Shown here piece by piece: positions 7,200 to 15,701 of a DNA stretch of 28,829 bases (position 1 is its first letter; each line of letters begins with the position of its first letter). This DNA comes from JBKJUK01 sp046590705 (GTDB taxonomy: Bacteria; Acidobacteriota; Thermoanaerobaculia; Gp7-AA8): NCBI GenBank assembly GCA_046590705.1, contig JBKJUK010000249.1, positions 1 through 28,829 on the forward strand, in the 5' to 3' direction. The notes under the pieces are model-generated. The model was given only the letters and a program-made list of their open reading frames with translations. It was not told the origin of the DNA and did not search any database. The translations under genes were made by a program, and so were the position numbers.

Positions 7200-8252
7200 C
7201 TAAGCTACGGCTACAACAGGTGTCGCAGTGAATGCAGGCGCTTCTTCAACAGCGTCGAACAGCAGTGCTTCCCGCAGTGCGACAACCGCGATTTCCAGCT
7301 GCTTTGCATCGGGCTCGCCGGTGGTGATGCGCTGGAGCCAGAGACCCGGCTGAATCAGCATTCGGCAGACTGGATTCGTCAGGTGACGAGCCGAGAATCG
7401 AATGACCTCGTAGGCCAGTCCCGCGATGAGCGGCATCAGCACGACTCGCGCGCCGAACTTGATGGCGAAGGGGGCCGTCGACGGCACCAGTGAGAAGACC
7501 ACGATCGAGATGGCCATCACGAAGAGCAGAAAGCTCGTTCCGCAGCGGGGATGCAGCGTCGACTTCGACGATGCGTTCTCCACCGAGAGTTCTTCCCTGG
7601 CTTCGAAGGTGAAAACGGTCTTGTGTTCTGCGCCGTGATACTGAAAGACGCGCTTGATCTCATCCATGTACGAAATCGACACGATGTAGAGGAAGAAGAA
7701 CACTCCGCGGATCAAACCGTCGATCAGGTTGTAGCTCAGATTTCCCATCTGCGGCAGCAGGTAATGCTTGATCAGATTGGTCAGGCCCAGCGGAGCGAGT
7801 ACGAAAAGGGTAATCCCGAGCACCAGGGCCATGAGCATCGACGAGGCGATGGCCCAGTTCGAAAGCTCGGGATCCCCATCTTTTCCGTCCGATGAGGCCG
7901 AGGCGGAGAAGTTGAGGGCTTTCATTCCGAGAATGAGCGACTGAATCAGCACGACCGATCCCCGAAGAACGGGAAAGCGGAGGAACGGGTACTTTTTGGT
8001 GATGGAGACGAGCTTGTCCTTGCGGATGGCGATCTCTCCGTTGGGCTGCCTCACGGCAATGGTGTAGCCGCTGACCGAGCGCATCATCACGCCCTCGATT
8101 ACGGCCTGACCACCGATGATCATGTCGACGTTCCGGTCGCCTTCGCGGGTCTCAGCAGGCATAGCCGTGGTGAGGCCGTTGGTGATGGAGTTGAAAAGAC
8201 CTGCCATCAGGCGCGACTGCCGGACGAATGACCGCCGCAGGGAGAAACTCAT
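7200..8252 (-). CDS. DUF1385 (YqhQ-like) membrane protein
   Basis: This is a 350-aa integral membrane protein of unknown function, family DUF1385. Family hallmarks are GGQAVIEGVMMR (about 47-58), YHGAEHKT (about 205-212) and HPRCGTSF (about 234-241). Hydrophobic helices lie near 95-112, 134-156, 173-196, 239-258 and 268-285. The invariant His/Glu/Cys residues suggest metal or enzymatic chemistry, but this is inference. The ATG at 8252 overlaps the rpmE stop as TAATG and has AAAGG upstream, so translation is probably coupled to rpmE; a later ATG at 8207 has no clear ribosome site. Neighbouring rpmE and prfA is a recurrent arrangement for this family. The C-terminal 20 residues are Ala/Val-rich and not conserved. 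Confidence 0.88.
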   Translation of the reverse strand: MSFSLRRSFVRQSRLMAGLFNSITNGLTTAMPAETREGDRNVDMIIGGQAVIEGVMMRSVSGYTIAVRQPNGEIAIRKDKLVSITKKYPFLRFPVLRGSVVLIQSLILGMKALNFSASASSDGKDGDPELSNWAIASSMLMALVLGITLFVLAPLGLTNLIKHYLLPQMGNLSYNLIDGLIRGVFFFLYIVSISYMDEIKRVFQYHGAEHKTVFTFEAREELSVENASSKSTLHPRCGTSFLLFVMAISIVVFSLVPSTAPFAIKFGARVVLMPLIAGLAYEVIRFSARHLTNPVCRMLIQPGLWLQRITTGEPDAKQLEIAVVALREALLFDAVEEAPAFTATPVVAVA

Positions 8253-8497
8253 TAAGCCTTTGCTCCAGCTGCTGCGCCCGCTGCTGCCTTGGCCTCTGCG
8301 GTCTTGGCAAAACGCTTCTGGTAGCGGTCGACGCGTCCTGCGGTATCGAGCAACTTCTGCTTGCCGGTGAAAAACGGGTGGCACTTCGAGCAGATCTCGA
8401 TGCGGAGATCCTTCTTGGTCGAGGCGCTGTCCCACTTCTCGCCACAGGCGCAGACAACGTTGATCTTGTGATACTGGGGATGGATTTCGGCTTTCAT
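8252..8497 (-). CDS. rpmE: 50S ribosomal protein L31, zinc-binding form
   Basis: This is an 81-aa ribosomal protein. The start MKAEIHPQYHKINVVCACG is typical of L31. Cys residues in CACG and in CSKC make the zinc-binding (C+) type. The block HPFFTGKQKLLDTAGRVDRY is the family signature. A short Ala/Lys-rich tail (about residues 68-81) extends beyond the core. The start at 8497 is fixed by family length; the frame is open far upstream, but that stretch is repeat-derived. It is the first gene of the rpmE-DUF1385 pair. Confidence 0.96.
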   Translation of the reverse strand: MKAEIHPQYHKINVVCACGEKWDSASTKKDLRIEICSKCHPFFTGKQKLLDTAGRVDRYQKRFAKTAEAKAAAGAAAGAKA

Positions 8498-8582
8498 CGT
8501 AATTCCTTCTAGAGAGAATGCTTCTGAGCGAACAGAAACGCGCAGTATAGCCGAATATTTCTGGAGGACTGATGAACGGAGA

Positions 8583-9086
8583 CGGCCGGGGTCAGGGGGC
8601 CGGGGGCCGGGGCTGATGAAACTTGCAAGAATTAAAGGAACAGGCGTCATTCCGATGAGCACGGCATGCTCGTGCAAGCCTGCGAGGTGTGTGTGCGAAG
8701 AGGAATCTCGGTTCCGTGCCGCGAGGTCGTACCTTTACACCGCGTCCGCGCGGACCGGAGATTCCTCCTCGCAGTCAGAACTGCGCGAGCCGGACGATCA
8801 CCCGGCTCGTCGGAATGACGTGCCCGGCGCGGCAAGTACGCACCCGTCTGGCTCTGAATCCCGGGAGCGCATACCTAACATCTTCTTTGCGATTGCCTCG
8901 CCTCACAGGGCCGGTGGCCCGGCATCGCTTAGCCCAGGGCCGTCAGGCCTGGGACAGTTGACACGGGCGACACGTCTCTCGAGCCCCAGCGGGGCGGCAT
9001 CGAGGTTTTCCGGGTGGGGGAGTTACTCTAGTCGACGGCCGCGGCTTCGAATTCAGTTGGTCCCGTCACAGGCAGGATTGCCTGTG
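8583..9086. repeat. Intergenic nest of four repeat families (8498-9160 non-coding)
   Basis: The 663-bp gap between rpmE and the PHP gene holds no gene I can support. In order: the GGCCGGGG repeat (8583-8612); an inverted repeat with GTCATTCCGATGAGC (8646-8660) against GCTCGTCGGAATGAC (8806-8820) and inner arms GAGGAATCTC / GAGATTCCTC; a palindrome-rich block at about 8890-9010 with GGCATCGCTTAGCCCAGGG and GAGCCCCAGCGGGGCGGCAT; and the palindrome CACAGGCA GGAT TGCCTGTG (9067-9086). Each family is also found elsewhere in the window, except the third, which is single here. The promoter of rpmE should be in 8498-8580; I see no convincing hexamers. Confidence 0.7.
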
Positions 9087-9160
9087 CTCCACACAGACCG
9101 CGTCCTGACAGGCCGTATTTTCGTCGTTGACTGATTTCTTACTTCATCGTTCTGCGTTCA

Positions 9161-9970
9161 TCAGCCAATCGGTAGCGATTGTCGCTCTCGACGGTCGAAG
9201 ACCACCAGGTTCTCGTATCCGACGGAGCGCACCAGCGACAGGCTTTGATCGTAGTCAGCGCCGATCTCCTCAGGAGCGTGTGCGTCCGACGAGAGAACGA
9301 TCGGGATCTCACGGCGACGCATCTGCTCGAGAATCACACGCGATGGATAGATCTCGCCGATCGGTTTACGCAGCCCTGCCGAGGAAACCTCTACGGCCAG
9401 ATCATGCGCTTCGATGGCATCGAGCGTTTCCGCGACCAGCGCGCTGATGTCCTCTTCAGGTAGGAAGCCAAACTTTTTCGGCAGGTCCAGATGAGCAAGT
9501 ACATCGAACGCTCCGAGCTCGATCGCTTTCTGCAGCCGCTGGTAATAGCGCCGGTAGACTTCAGCCACGCGTTCTTCCTTATAGCGATGGGCCTGCTCCG
9601 GATCGTCGATGAGCCAGCCATCCATGAAATGCACCGAGCCGAGCACGTAATCAAATTCGTACCCGTCCAGAACCTGCATCAGCTCCGTCTCGAAGCCCTC
9701 GATGTAATCCGCCTCAACCGAAACACGCACGTTGATGCGATCACGATACCGGTCACGCACTGCGAGCATTTCCTGGTAATGAACCGGAAATTGATCTTCC
9801 GGCATGGCCCAGCGGACATCTCGTCGATTCGGATCCTCGAAGTAAAGGTAGAGGTGGTCGGTCAGGCCGATCTCACCGATCCCCCGTGCGATGGCCGCTT
9901 CGACGTACTGGTCCATCGTTCCTACAGCATGTCCGCAACGGAAAGTATGCGTATGGTAATCAGTCAGCAT
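9161..9970 (-). CDS. PHP-domain phosphatase, histidinol-phosphatase (HisJ) family
   Basis: This 269-aa cytosolic metal-dependent phosphoesterase has the same length as B. subtilis HisJ. PHP motifs are visible: DYHTHTFRCGHA at the N-terminus, a Glu in VEADYIEG, LGSVHFMDG, LAHLDLPKKFG, EVSSAGLRKP and SSDAHAPEEIG, which build the tri-metal site. Family members remove phosphate from histidinol phosphate, but the substrate cannot be fixed by sequence. The start is the ATG at 9970, which has AAGGA 4 nt upstream and overlaps the phoR stop by 11 nt. It is the last gene of the Pho operon, so a phosphate-scavenging role or simple hitch-hiking of histidine biosynthesis are both possible. No his genes are nearby. 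Confidence 0.88.
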   Translation of the reverse strand: MLTDYHTHTFRCGHAVGTMDQYVEAAIARGIGEIGLTDHLYLYFEDPNRRDVRWAMPEDQFPVHYQEMLAVRDRYRDRINVRVSVEADYIEGFETELMQVLDGYEFDYVLGSVHFMDGWLIDDPEQAHRYKEERVAEVYRRYYQRLQKAIELGAFDVLAHLDLPKKFGFLPEEDISALVAETLDAIEAHDLAVEVSSAGLRKPIGEIYPSRVILEQMRRREIPIVLSSDAHAPEEIGADYDQSLSLVRSVGYENLVVFDRRERQSLPIG

Positions 9971-11303
9971 CAGTTCCTTCTCGCGGCAGCCGGACCTCGA
10001 AGGTTGCGCCGCGTCCAGGCTCGCTCTGCACCGAGATCGTACCCCCATGCAGCAGAACGAGATGGCGTGTGATGGAAAGCCCGAGACCACTGCCGGGCAG
10101 ATGTTGAGCGCGGCTTTTGTCGACGCGATAGAAGCGGTGAAAAATCTTCTCGCGCTCCTCTTCCGCAATCCCTTCTCCGAAATCGGTCACCCGAAATCTG
10201 GCTGACTCCGCGTCGCTGTCGACCTCGATGAGGATGCGTTCACCGTCTGAGGAGTGCTTGATGGCGTTCTCGAGCAGGTTCCCGGCAATCTGCTGCACCC
10301 TGATTGGATCGACCCAGGCTTCCGTGTATTCACCGAGAATCTGCAGCGTCAGATTCCTGGCGCGCAGCGCATCCGAGAAGTCATCGCCGGCATCTCCGAG
10401 CAGCTTTCGCAGATCATGACGTTCCTTCTCGAGGATGGCCTCACCCGACTCGATCCGATTGAGCTCGGCGAGGTCGCGGACCAGCCGTTCCAGACGTTTT
10501 AACTGGCGAACGATGATCCTGCGCAGCTGCTCTTCCTGTGCCGCAGGGAGCGGCGGCCCTTCGAACGACTCCACTGCCGAGGAGAGAGCGGCGAGGGGTG
10601 TCCGCGCTTCGTGCGAAAAGTCGGAGATGAAATCGCGCCGGATCGACTCCAGCCGCTCGATGTGCGTCACATCGATCAGCAGTGCGACCGCCGCCACTGT
10701 ATCGGATCCGTCTACCGGAAAAATGCGCATCTCGATGGTTCTTGATTCGCTCGCAGAATGAATCGAAAAGCGTTCCGAGGTCGGCCCGCCCGCAAGGGCC
10801 CGAAGAAACCCTTCAGCAAGTCGCGCCTGTCTCACCACTTCGAGAAAGGACCGGCCCACCAGGGTGCCCTCGAGACCGAACAGTTGCGAGACTCGATCGT
10901 TGGCCAGCACTACCCGGCGCTCGCGATTGATCGCCAGAACGCCTTCGCCAAGGGCGTTGATGATGGCGGTCATGAGCGCCTGCTGTTGCGCGGTGAGTTG
11001 CTTTTCGCGCCAGAGTACGTCGCTCAGCAGTCGCGCGATGGGCGTCCTGAGAACGACGTCGCTACGCGCACCTGTGTCAGCGACGGCCAGGATTCGGAGG
11101 TCGGCGTCGTAACGCTGCTGCTCCTCCTCGAGACGTGCTGCGCGACGGGATTCCATGATGGTCACCGCCGCAGCAAGCGCGAACAGAATCAGGGCCGAAG
11201 CTTCAAATAGCTCAGGCCCGACCGCAGGGGAGGCGGCCGCGGCGAGCAAGAGGATGCCGCAGAGAGCGACCACTACCAGCGGAAGGCTGAGAACGCGCCG
11301 CAT
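9960..11303 (-). CDS. phoR: Phosphate-regulon sensor histidine kinase PhoR
   Basis: This is a 447-aa membrane kinase. Two membrane helices (about 3-23 and 31-50) are separated by a very short loop, as in PhoR proteins that sense through the Pst complex rather than a periplasmic domain. A linker follows, then a PAS domain (about 108-215), a HisKA domain with phospho-accepting H231 (FSHEARTPLAA; Ala replaces the usual Leu before Arg), and a HATPase with N box (N342/N346), G1 DFGEGI and G2 GSGLGL. The start lies 15 nt after the phoB stop; no strong ribosome site is seen. Context (pst, phoU, phoB) supports the PhoR call. Confidence 0.93.
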   Translation of the reverse strand: MRRVLSLPLVVVALCGILLLAAAASPAVGPELFEASALILFALAAAVTIMESRRAARLEEEQQRYDADLRILAVADTGARSDVVLRTPIARLLSDVLWREKQLTAQQQALMTAIINALGEGVLAINRERRVVLANDRVSQLFGLEGTLVGRSFLEVVRQARLAEGFLRALAGGPTSERFSIHSASESRTIEMRIFPVDGSDTVAAVALLIDVTHIERLESIRRDFISDFSHEARTPLAALSSAVESFEGPPLPAAQEEQLRRIIVRQLKRLERLVRDLAELNRIESGEAILEKERHDLRKLLGDAGDDFSDALRARNLTLQILGEYTEAWVDPIRVQQIAGNLLENAIKHSSDGERILIEVDSDAESARFRVTDFGEGIAEEEREKIFHRFYRVDKSRAQHLPGSGLGLSITRHLVLLHGGTISVQSEPGRGATFEVRLPREGTDAD

Positions 11304-11318
11304 GCCGGGCCGGATCGT

Positions 11319-12017
11319 CTAGCGTTCCGGCGCGGGCGTTGGAGCCGGCGCCGCTTCGAACCGGTATCCAAAACCGATCACCGTACTGATGCGGTCCTTA
11401 CCGATCTTCTTGCGGAGGTTACGAATGTGCGCATCCACTGTACGGGTCTCGACGTCATCCGCCATCTGCCAGACGTCGGTAAGAATCCGGTCGCGAGAGA
11501 CCACCGCGGGCCGGCTCTGGATGAGGAGCCACAGCAGCTCGAATTCCTTCCGCGCAAGCCTCACTTCCTGGCCCGCGACACGCACCTGCAGGGTCTGATT
11601 GTCCACGCTGAGCGAGCCGTCGTCGTAGGCCGCGCTTTCTTCGCCGGTCTTGCTGCGTCGAAGCACGGCGTTGATACGGGCGATGAGTTCCCGCGTACTG
11701 AAGGGCTTTGTCAGGTAGTCATCCGCTCCGAGCTCGAGGCCGGTGATCCGGTCGCGCTCCGAACTGCGCGCCGTGAGCATCAGGATCGGTAGTTTGGCCG
11801 TGCGGGCATCGCGACGAAGCTCACGGCAGATAGTCAGCCCATCGAGGTCGGGCAGATTGAGATCGAGCACCAGAAAATCGAACCGGCTCTGCTGCACCGC
11901 GATCAGGCCTTCCTGACCGTTCGCAAAGTGCTCGACCTTGTGTCCTTCCCGCTCCAGATTGAGCTTGATGGTGAAGGCCAGATCCTCGGTGTCTTCAATC
12001 AGCGCGATTCGATACAT
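11319..12017 (-). CDS. phoB: Phosphate-regulon response regulator PhoB
   Basis: This 232-aa regulator is of the OmpR/PhoB family. In the receiver domain D52 (VLDLNLP) is the phospho-acceptor, with T82 and K104 (YLTKPF) as switch residues and E8/D9 as the acidic pair. A C-terminal winged-helix DNA-binding domain (about 130-225) ends with the canonical VDAHIRNLRKKIG recognition helix. The final 10 residues are Ala/Pro-rich. It lies 8 nt after phoU and 15 nt before phoR. It probably activates its own operon through the direct repeat at 16697-16713. Confidence 0.93.
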   Translation of the reverse strand: MYRIALIEDTEDLAFTIKLNLEREGHKVEHFANGQEGLIAVQQSRFDFLVLDLNLPDLDGLTICRELRRDARTAKLPILMLTARSSERDRITGLELGADDYLTKPFSTRELIARINAVLRRSKTGEESAAYDDGSLSVDNQTLQVRVAGQEVRLARKEFELLWLLIQSRPAVVSRDRILTDVWQMADDVETRTVDAHIRNLRKKIGKDRISTVIGFGYRFEAAPAPTPAPER

Positions 12018-12025
12018 GACGTTGC

Positions 12026-12700
12026 TTACTCCGTTCCGCTGACACCAGTGCTGCCTGCATGTTTGATGACTTTACCTTCCACCAGAAAGACCACCATTTC
12101 ACAGATGTTGGTGGCACCATCGGCAATCCGTTCGAAGTACTTACCTACGAAGGTAAGCCGAATGGCTCGGGAAATGTTGCGTGAGTCTTCCAGCATGTAG
12201 GTGAGCAGTTCGCGGAACGACTGCTCGGTGAGCTGATCGACCTCGTCGTCGCGGGCGATGACTTCCCGGGCCAGCATGGCATCGCGGCGCACAAAAGCGT
12301 TGAGCGACTGCCGGACCATGTCCTGCGAGATGCGAGCGAGACGCGGGATGTCGATCAGCGGCTTGAGTTGTGGCTCGCGGTTGAGTTCGATGGCGCGCTC
12401 GCAGACATCCTGGGCCAGATCGGCGATCCGCTCGAGTTCGGGGGTGATCTTCATCATGGTGGCCACGAAGCGGAGATCGACCGCCGTCGGCTGCATCTTG
12501 GCAATCAACTCGATGGTCATCTGGTCGACATCGAGTTCCATCTGATCGATGGCCGTGTCGGCATCGATGACGGCCTGCGCTATCTCCGAATCCCGCTCCA
12601 GCAGGGCCCGGATCGATTGCGCAATCTGGTCCTCAACCATGGCTCCCATACGGAGAAGACCATCCTTCAGGTCTTCCATATCTCTGTCGAAATGTCTCAT
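12026..12700 (-). CDS. phoU: Phosphate signalling protein PhoU
   Basis: This 224-aa all-helical protein is made of two PhoU three-helix repeats carrying acidic metal-binding motifs. It links PstSCAB activity to PhoR so that PhoR stays off when phosphate is plentiful. The N-terminus MRHFDRDMEDLKDGLLRMG and blocks LDVDQMTIELIAKMQP and RIADLAQDVCE are characteristic. The start at 12700 is chosen from family length, with GGAAGG just upstream; the open frame to 12781 is not conserved. The 145-bp gap to pstB is AT-richer than the flanks and might hold a secondary promoter, though no clear hexamers are visible. Confidence 0.95.
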   Translation of the reverse strand: MRHFDRDMEDLKDGLLRMGAMVEDQIAQSIRALLERDSEIAQAVIDADTAIDQMELDVDQMTIELIAKMQPTAVDLRFVATMMKITPELERIADLAQDVCERAIELNREPQLKPLIDIPRLARISQDMVRQSLNAFVRRDAMLAREVIARDDEVDQLTEQSFRELLTYMLEDSRNISRAIRLTFVGKYFERIADGATNICEMVVFLVEGKVIKHAGSTGVSGTE

Positions 12701-12845
12701 AGCCTTCCGTTCTTCATTCGTTCTAAAGCATCGCTTCCAGACTAATCCCGCGCTTGGAATGGTCAACACTGAACATGACACTGATGTTCCGAGCCAGGTC
12801 GATGTTCAACGCCATTCACAGGACTTTAATTCACTACGCTTAATA

Positions 12846-13691
12846 CTATCCAAAACGACCGGTTATATAGTCTTCGGTCATCTTCTGAGAAGGGTTCATG
12901 AAAATTGTCTTTGTCTCGTCATACTCAATCAACTTGCCGAGCATGAAAAAGGCCGTGCGATCAGAGATACGAGCCGCCTGCTGCATGTTGTGAGTCACGA
13001 TGAGGATCGTGTACTCCTTCTTGAGGTCGTAGATCAGTTCCTCGATCTTCTGAGTGGCCAGCGGGTCGAGCGCGGAAGCCGGCTCGTCCATCAGCAGGAT
13101 GTCAGGGTCCACAGCCAGCGCCCTGGCAATGCACAGACGCTGCTGCTGACCACCGGAAAGCGCCAGTGCGCTCGAGTTCAGACGGTCCTTCACTTCATCC
13201 CAGATCGCCGCATGCTGGAGCGACTGTTCGACGACCTGGTCGATCAGCCGGCGGTCTTTCACTCCACCAATGCGCAGACCGTAAGCCACGTTCTCGTAGA
13301 TCGACTTCGGAAATGGATTCGACTTTTGAAAGACCATTCCGACGCGACGACGAAGCGCGACCACGTCCGTATCCGGTGCGTAGACGCTCGTGCCATCGAT
13401 GACGATCTGGCCCAGCGCACGCGTTCCCGGGATGATGTCGTTCATCCGGTTGATCGACCGGAGGAAGGTCGACTTACCGCATCCGGAGGGGCCGATCAGC
13501 GCGGTGACCTGCCGGTCCGGGACATCGAAGGTGATGCCATGCAGGACCTTGGCGTCTCCGTAGAAGAACTGAAAGTCTTCGACCTTGATCTTGTTCCTGA
13601 CTTCGGCGCTGTTTCTCTCGACTGCGTTCATGAAATTCGCTGCCTTTGTCTCTCGTACCGGCGTGGAGCCGACCGCATCAAGAGTAGTCAT
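12846..13691 (-). CDS. pstB: Phosphate ABC transporter ATP-binding protein PstB
   Basis: This 281-aa ATPase powers PstCA phosphate import (EC 7.3.2.1). Walker A GPSGCGKS (67-74), ABC signature LSGGQQQR (178-185), Walker B ILLMDEP (199-205) and switch H234 are all intact. PstB-specific features include LRSINRMND and the end of the protein, QKMTEDYITGRFG. An N-terminal extension of about 33 residues precedes the ABC core. The ATG at 13691 follows the pstA stop by 4 nt, and AAGGA lies 11 nt upstream. Confidence 0.97.
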   Translation of the reverse strand: MTTLDAVGSTPVRETKAANFMNAVERNSAEVRNKIKVEDFQFFYGDAKVLHGITFDVPDRQVTALIGPSGCGKSTFLRSINRMNDIIPGTRALGQIVIDGTSVYAPDTDVVALRRRVGMVFQKSNPFPKSIYENVAYGLRIGGVKDRRLIDQVVEQSLQHAAIWDEVKDRLNSSALALSGGQQQRLCIARALAVDPDILLMDEPASALDPLATQKIEELIYDLKKEYTILIVTHNMQQAARISDRTAFFMLGKLIEYDETKTIFMNPSQKMTEDYITGRFG

Positions 13692-13695
13692 TCGA

Positions 13696-14730
13696 TTATC
13701 TTCCTTCTCGAAGCTTTGTACGAGTTCTCGAGCGAAGCAGCACGCCGACCAGATTGAGCAGGAAGGTCAGGAGCAGCAGCACGCAGACGGTTCCATACAG
13801 AATCGGCTTGGTCGCTTCGACATCGGGAGACTGCGTAGAGAGAATCAACACGTGATAACCGAGGTGCATGAACTGGTCGGTCACCCTCTGAGGCAGAAAC
13901 GGCAGATAGTAGGCGGCGCCTGTGAATAGAATCGGAGCGACTTCGCCAGCACCGCGAGAGATCCCGAGAATCGCGCCGGTGAGAATCCCGGGAAGGGAAC
14001 TCGGCAACACGATACGACGGATGGTTTCCCACTGCGTCGCACCGAGAGCGAGCGATGCTTCTCTAACCTCAGGCGGCACCGTTCGCAGAGCTTCTTCAGT
14101 CGCGACGATCACGGTCGGCAGCGTGAGCAGCGCCAGCGTCAGTGCCGCCCAGATCAATGAACCCTGACCCCACAGAATCTCGCCCGGCGGCTGAGTGAGT
14201 CTGTCGATGCCACCACCGACGAATTGAATGAAAAATCCCAGCCCGAACAGACCGAAAACGATTGAGGGCACACCGGCAAGATTCGCAACAGCGCTTCGTG
14301 CCACGGTTGCCAGCAGCGCGGACAGGTAACGACGGAAAAGTTTCCACCGTCCACCGCGGCCTGCAGATTGTTTGTAACGAAGCCAGGCCCGACGCGGGCC
14401 TTCGGCCGGTGTGTATTCATGAAGGTAAACCGCCGTGGCCACTCCGAGTGGTACTGCGGCAATGCTCATCAGAATGACCAGCGCGGCTGTCCCGACGATG
14501 GCCGGGTAGATTCCCCCGGCCGTCAAACCAGCCTCGGGCGCCTTCGTCAGAAATTCGATGGAGATCTGTCCGGCGCCGTTCCAGAGTATGTCTCCGAGAA
14601 TGACAAAAAGAATGAGCAGGATCAGAACGACGCTGAGAGCGAGCAGAGCGATGGTGATGCGATCGAAAAGCTTTCGCTTCCGACGGGAGGTCGGCATCAG
14701 TTCGAGGTTGGGAGACCAGACTTCGCTCAT
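13696..14730 (-). CDS. pstA: Phosphate ABC transporter permease PstA
   Basis: This is a 344-aa inner-membrane permease with about six helices. The EAA coupling loop EEALRTVPPEVREASLALGATQWETI contacts PstB. It is longer than many PstA proteins (about 280-300 aa) because of an extended N-terminus and a basic insert, roughly residues 108-136 with RRAWLRYKQSAGRGGRWKLF, in a cytoplasmic loop. It pairs with PstC to form the channel. The start codon overlaps the pstC stop as TGATG, indicating coupling. Confidence 0.95.
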   Translation of the reverse strand: MSEVWSPNLELMPTSRRKRKLFDRITIALLALSVVLILLILFVILGDILWNGAGQISIEFLTKAPEAGLTAGGIYPAIVGTAALVILMSIAAVPLGVATAVYLHEYTPAEGPRRAWLRYKQSAGRGGRWKLFRRYLSALLATVARSAVANLAGVPSIVFGLFGLGFFIQFVGGGIDRLTQPPGEILWGQGSLIWAALTLALLTLPTVIVATEEALRTVPPEVREASLALGATQWETIRRIVLPSSLPGILTGAILGISRGAGEVAPILFTGAAYYLPFLPQRVTDQFMHLGYHVLILSTQSPDVEATKPILYGTVCVLLLLTFLLNLVGVLLRSRTRTKLREGR

Positions 14731-15701
14731 CAGCCTTCTCCCTGCATCCGCTGCTTCATTCTGGCGATGGTGTACTGACCGATGGTGTTGCTGACGAAGG
14801 TGATGACGAAGAGCAGCGTTCCCATGAAGAAGAGTGCAGAGTAGTGCGCGCTTCCGAAGACCACTTCACCCAGTTCTGCGGCGATGGTGGCGGAAAGCGT
14901 TCGTAACGGATCATTGAGAGACAGAGAAGTGATGGCTGCGTTTCCACCGGCCATGAGCAGAATCATGGTCTCGCCGATGGCGCGACCGAAGGCCAGAACG
15001 AACGACGCGAAGATGGCAGGAGCGGCACCTGGCAGAACGACCTTCCAGGCCGTCTGTGCACGCGAAGCACCCATGGCCAGCGAGGCTTCGCGGTAGCTGC
15101 GCGGGACCGAAGACAACCCGTCTTCCGAGATCGTGAAGACGATTGGAAGCAGAGCGATTCCGAGAGCGAGGCCCGCGTTCCAGGCGTTCAGTCGATAGGT
15201 GAACCCGAAAGTGTCCTGTAACAGAGTAGCCAGCACGATCAACGCAAAAAATCCGAGAACGACCGAAGGGATTCCAGCCAGCAGTTCAATGACCGGCTTC
15301 ACGATCTCACGCAGCCTGCGAGGGGCGAACTCTGAAGAGAAAAGAGCCGCAGCCACACCAAGCGGACAGGCGAAGAGCATGGCTACGAAGGTGGACTTGA
15401 GCGTACCGAAGATGAGCGGAATCAGTGAGACCTTCGGCACGTCGGAGGTCGGCTGCCAGACGAAACGCTCCTGCAATGTCTCGGAAGGCTGCGCATCGAC
15501 AAAGAACGCCTTCAGATTCGCTTCTTTGGAGACCTCCGGATCGGTGAAGATCGGAATGGTCTCCTTGAACGTGAACACGAAGATCAGCAGGATGAAGAGA
15601 ATCGCGAAAATACCCGATCCGGTGAACAGAACGTTCATGACCGAATCGAGCCGGAGCCTCCCGCGTTCGCCCCGCCCGAGATCGAGCTTATGCTTGCGCA
15701 T
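14730..15701 (-). CDS. pstC: Phosphate ABC transporter permease PstC
   Basis: This 323-aa permease is the partner of PstA. It has a basic cytoplasmic N-terminus, a first helix at about 25-45, a periplasmic segment of about 50 residues, then five more helices. The coupling loop SVPRSYREASLAMGASRAQTAW is present. The ATG at 15701 overlaps the pstS stop (TGATG) by 1 nt, so pstS, pstC and pstA are translationally linked. Confidence 0.95.
   Translation of the reverse strand: MRKHKLDLGRGERGRLRLDSVMNVLFTGSGIFAILFILLIFVFTFKETIPIFTDPEVSKEANLKAFFVDAQPSETLQERFVWQPTSDVPKVSLIPLIFGTLKSTFVAMLFACPLGVAAALFSSEFAPRRLREIVKPVIELLAGIPSVVLGFFALIVLATLLQDTFGFTYRLNAWNAGLALGIALLPIVFTISEDGLSSVPRSYREASLAMGASRAQTAWKVVLPGAAPAIFASFVLAFGRAIGETMILLMAGGNAAITSLSLNDPLRTLSATIAAELGEVVFGSAHYSALFFMGTLLFVITFVSNTIGQYTIARMKQRMQGEG

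Noticed and set aside
8616..9134. Plus-strand ORF of 172 codons between rpmE and the PHP gene
   Set aside because: It runs entirely through stacked repeats, with Ser/Arg/Pro-rich composition.
12701..12845. Separate promoter for phoU-phoB-phoR
   Set aside because: A TTGACC and some AT-rich sequence occur, but no -10 at an acceptable distance was convincing.
12549..13757. Plus-strand ORF of 402 codons
   Set aside because: It is antisense to phoU and pstB, whose protein sequences are fully conserved, and it has no recognisable domain.
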